DNA of 64,000 bases from Peptococcaceae bacterium (GTDB lineage: Bacteria; Bacillota; Desulfitobacteriia; Desulfitobacteriales; Syntrophobotulaceae). Made by a program: the position numbers and the translations under genes. Of the stretch, positions 63,297 through 64,000 are shown in pieces (within the stretch, counting starts at the first letter, position 1; each line of letters begins with the position of its first letter). The stretch covers positions 1 through 64,000 of the forward strand of contig WRHI01000001.1 in assembly GCA_009783315.1 (NCBI GenBank). The letters run 5' to 3'. The notes below the pieces were generated by a model. The model was not told the origin of the DNA, did not search any database, and was given only the letters and a program-made list of their open reading frames with translations.

Positions 63297-63995
63297 CTAA
63301 TCCGGTGTTTGAATATCTCCGGTTTCGCCCGGCTTTGGCGTAAGAGAAGAGACCAGTATTGCGGGAAATCCGAGATAGGGGATGTGCCAACGGGCAAACC
63401 CAGTAACCTGACTAGGTTTGACCGGATGGATGTCTTCCACAGGGTTGTAGTCGCCTTTCATAACATACTCTTTGCCTCCAGAATCGGTGGCCCGAACCTC
63501 AACGACTCTGTGCACCACGGAGATTTTGCCGTAACGGTATTGAATAATATCGCCTACCTGAATACCCTTCAATGTTTCCTCTGTGACTTTCTCAACAATG
63601 ATCATATCGCCTCTGGAGAATTCGCCTTTCATGCTGTTGGAAGCCACACCGACAGGGATAAAGGGGAACACCCCCAGTCCAAAGAGCAAACACAGAGCCA
63701 ATACAATGCCGGCGGGCGTCATCCAGAGCCAGTCCCGTGTCGATTTGACCGTCTGTTTTGTTTGGATCAGATGTTGCCGCCATTCCTGACCGTTAAACAG
63801 AACAAACATAATTAATACAATGGCTTGGATAAAGATGGCTTCCATAATCTTCTGGATATCAGGCATGAATGGGGAATACAAATAAACCGCCCAATAGACG
63901 GACTGGAAAATCATGTTTCCCATCATACCGCCCCTGCGGGCGGTATAGCAGAGAAACCCGTTTAGGATCAGCATCGGCAGCAGAATTGTAAACAC
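63297..63995 (-). CDS. SipW-type (ER/archaeal-type) signal peptidase I, possibly 5'-partial
   Basis: A protein of at least 232 residues. Three or so N-terminal membrane helices, then the S26B core: ASNSMKGEFSRGDMIIV (nucleophile Ser) and VVHRVVEV (His as general base, in place of the Lys of ordinary bacterial enzymes), YVMKGDYNPVED near the end. SipW-type enzymes process biofilm or surface proteins such as TasA/camelysin types. The ATG at 63995 is 5 bp from the window edge; the true start may lie outside. The DUF5305 gene follows at 84 bp. Confidence 0.8.
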   Translation of the reverse strand: MFTILLPMLILNGFLCYTARRGGMMGNMIFQSVYWAVYLYSPFMPDIQKIMEAIFIQAIVLIMFVLFNGQEWRQHLIQTKQTVKSTRDWLWMTPAGIVLALCLLFGLGVFPFIPVGVASNSMKGEFSRGDMIIVEKVTEETLKGIQVGDIIQYRYGKISVVHRVVEVRATDSGGKEYVMKGDYNPVEDIHPVKPSQVTGFARWHIPYLGFPAILVSSLTPKPGETGDIQTPD

Positions 63996-64000
63996 ATAAT

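Overview
The window reads as chromosome of an endospore-forming member of the Bacillota, most likely class Clostridia, with moderate GC. The evidence is the sporulation gene content: spoIIGA-sigE-sigG, the germination protease gpr, an alpha/beta small acid-soluble spore protein, ylbJ, CotF-like and YjcZ-like coat proteins, and a YlmC/YmxH PRC-barrel protein. Firmicute-style housekeeping blocks support this: yceD-rpmF-plsX-acpP-rnc-smc-ftsY and pgeF-yggS-sepF-yggT. I saw no tRNA, rRNA or CRISPR array. Species assignment is not possible from the sequence alone.

Layout. 1-860: the 3' end of a group II intron followed by nested repeats. 0.9-9.3 kb: a methyltransferase-like membrane protein, ridA, glnS, a spore DNA-binding protein, a CPBP protease, lysA, two small Cys-rich proteins and a membrane-anchored HtrA-like protease. 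9.4-13.7 kb: a three-gene membrane cluster (YihY, DUF4363, DUF421), then a ParM/ParR-like actin segregation pair. 13.8-16.0 kb: a SppA-like protease, tatA and four tiny spore-coat-type genes. 16.2-19.8 kb: GNAT-like protein, an AMP-ligase lacking its C-terminal domain, and a DUF6348-like protein. 19.8-26.3 kb: queH, an ABC transporter fused by deletions, glgB and an intact ABC exporter. 26.5-29.3 kb: a cysteine-desulfurase-like gene with four unrecognised or V4R-like partners. 29.4-44.6 kb: gpr, rsmD, ylbJ, ackA, the fatty acid/ribosome block, rnc-smc-ftsY and rarA. 44.6-50 kb: mtnA, a LytTR-DUF3021-ABC operon and cls. 50-52.8 kb: a giant hairpin repeat and a secreted CWB2 protein. 53-62 kb: spoIIGA-sigE-sigG, an acetate transporter and the ylm/sepF division cluster. 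62-64 kb: a DUF5305 protein and a SipW-type signal peptidase that touches the window edge.

How the genes work together. SpoIIGA should process pro-sigma-E; sigma-G then drives forespore genes, and the SASP gene has a good sigma-G-type promoter. Gpr degrades SASPs on germination. PlsX and AcpP feed phospholipid synthesis. Smc, FtsY, SepF and YggT serve chromosome organisation, membrane targeting and division.

Most unusual points: (1) three families of palindromic, MITE-like repeats plus heptamer repeats, one of which extends the RidA reading frame; (2) low-complexity expansions inside otherwise conserved proteins, above all a roughly 300-residue disordered extension on RNase III and a pentapeptide repeat in Smc; (3) two conserved genes, glnS and sigG, whose best start codon is ATT; (4) a chromosomal-looking ParM/ParR pair with a Tyr/Gly-rich adaptor; (5) the 26.5-29.3 kb operon of unknown function.
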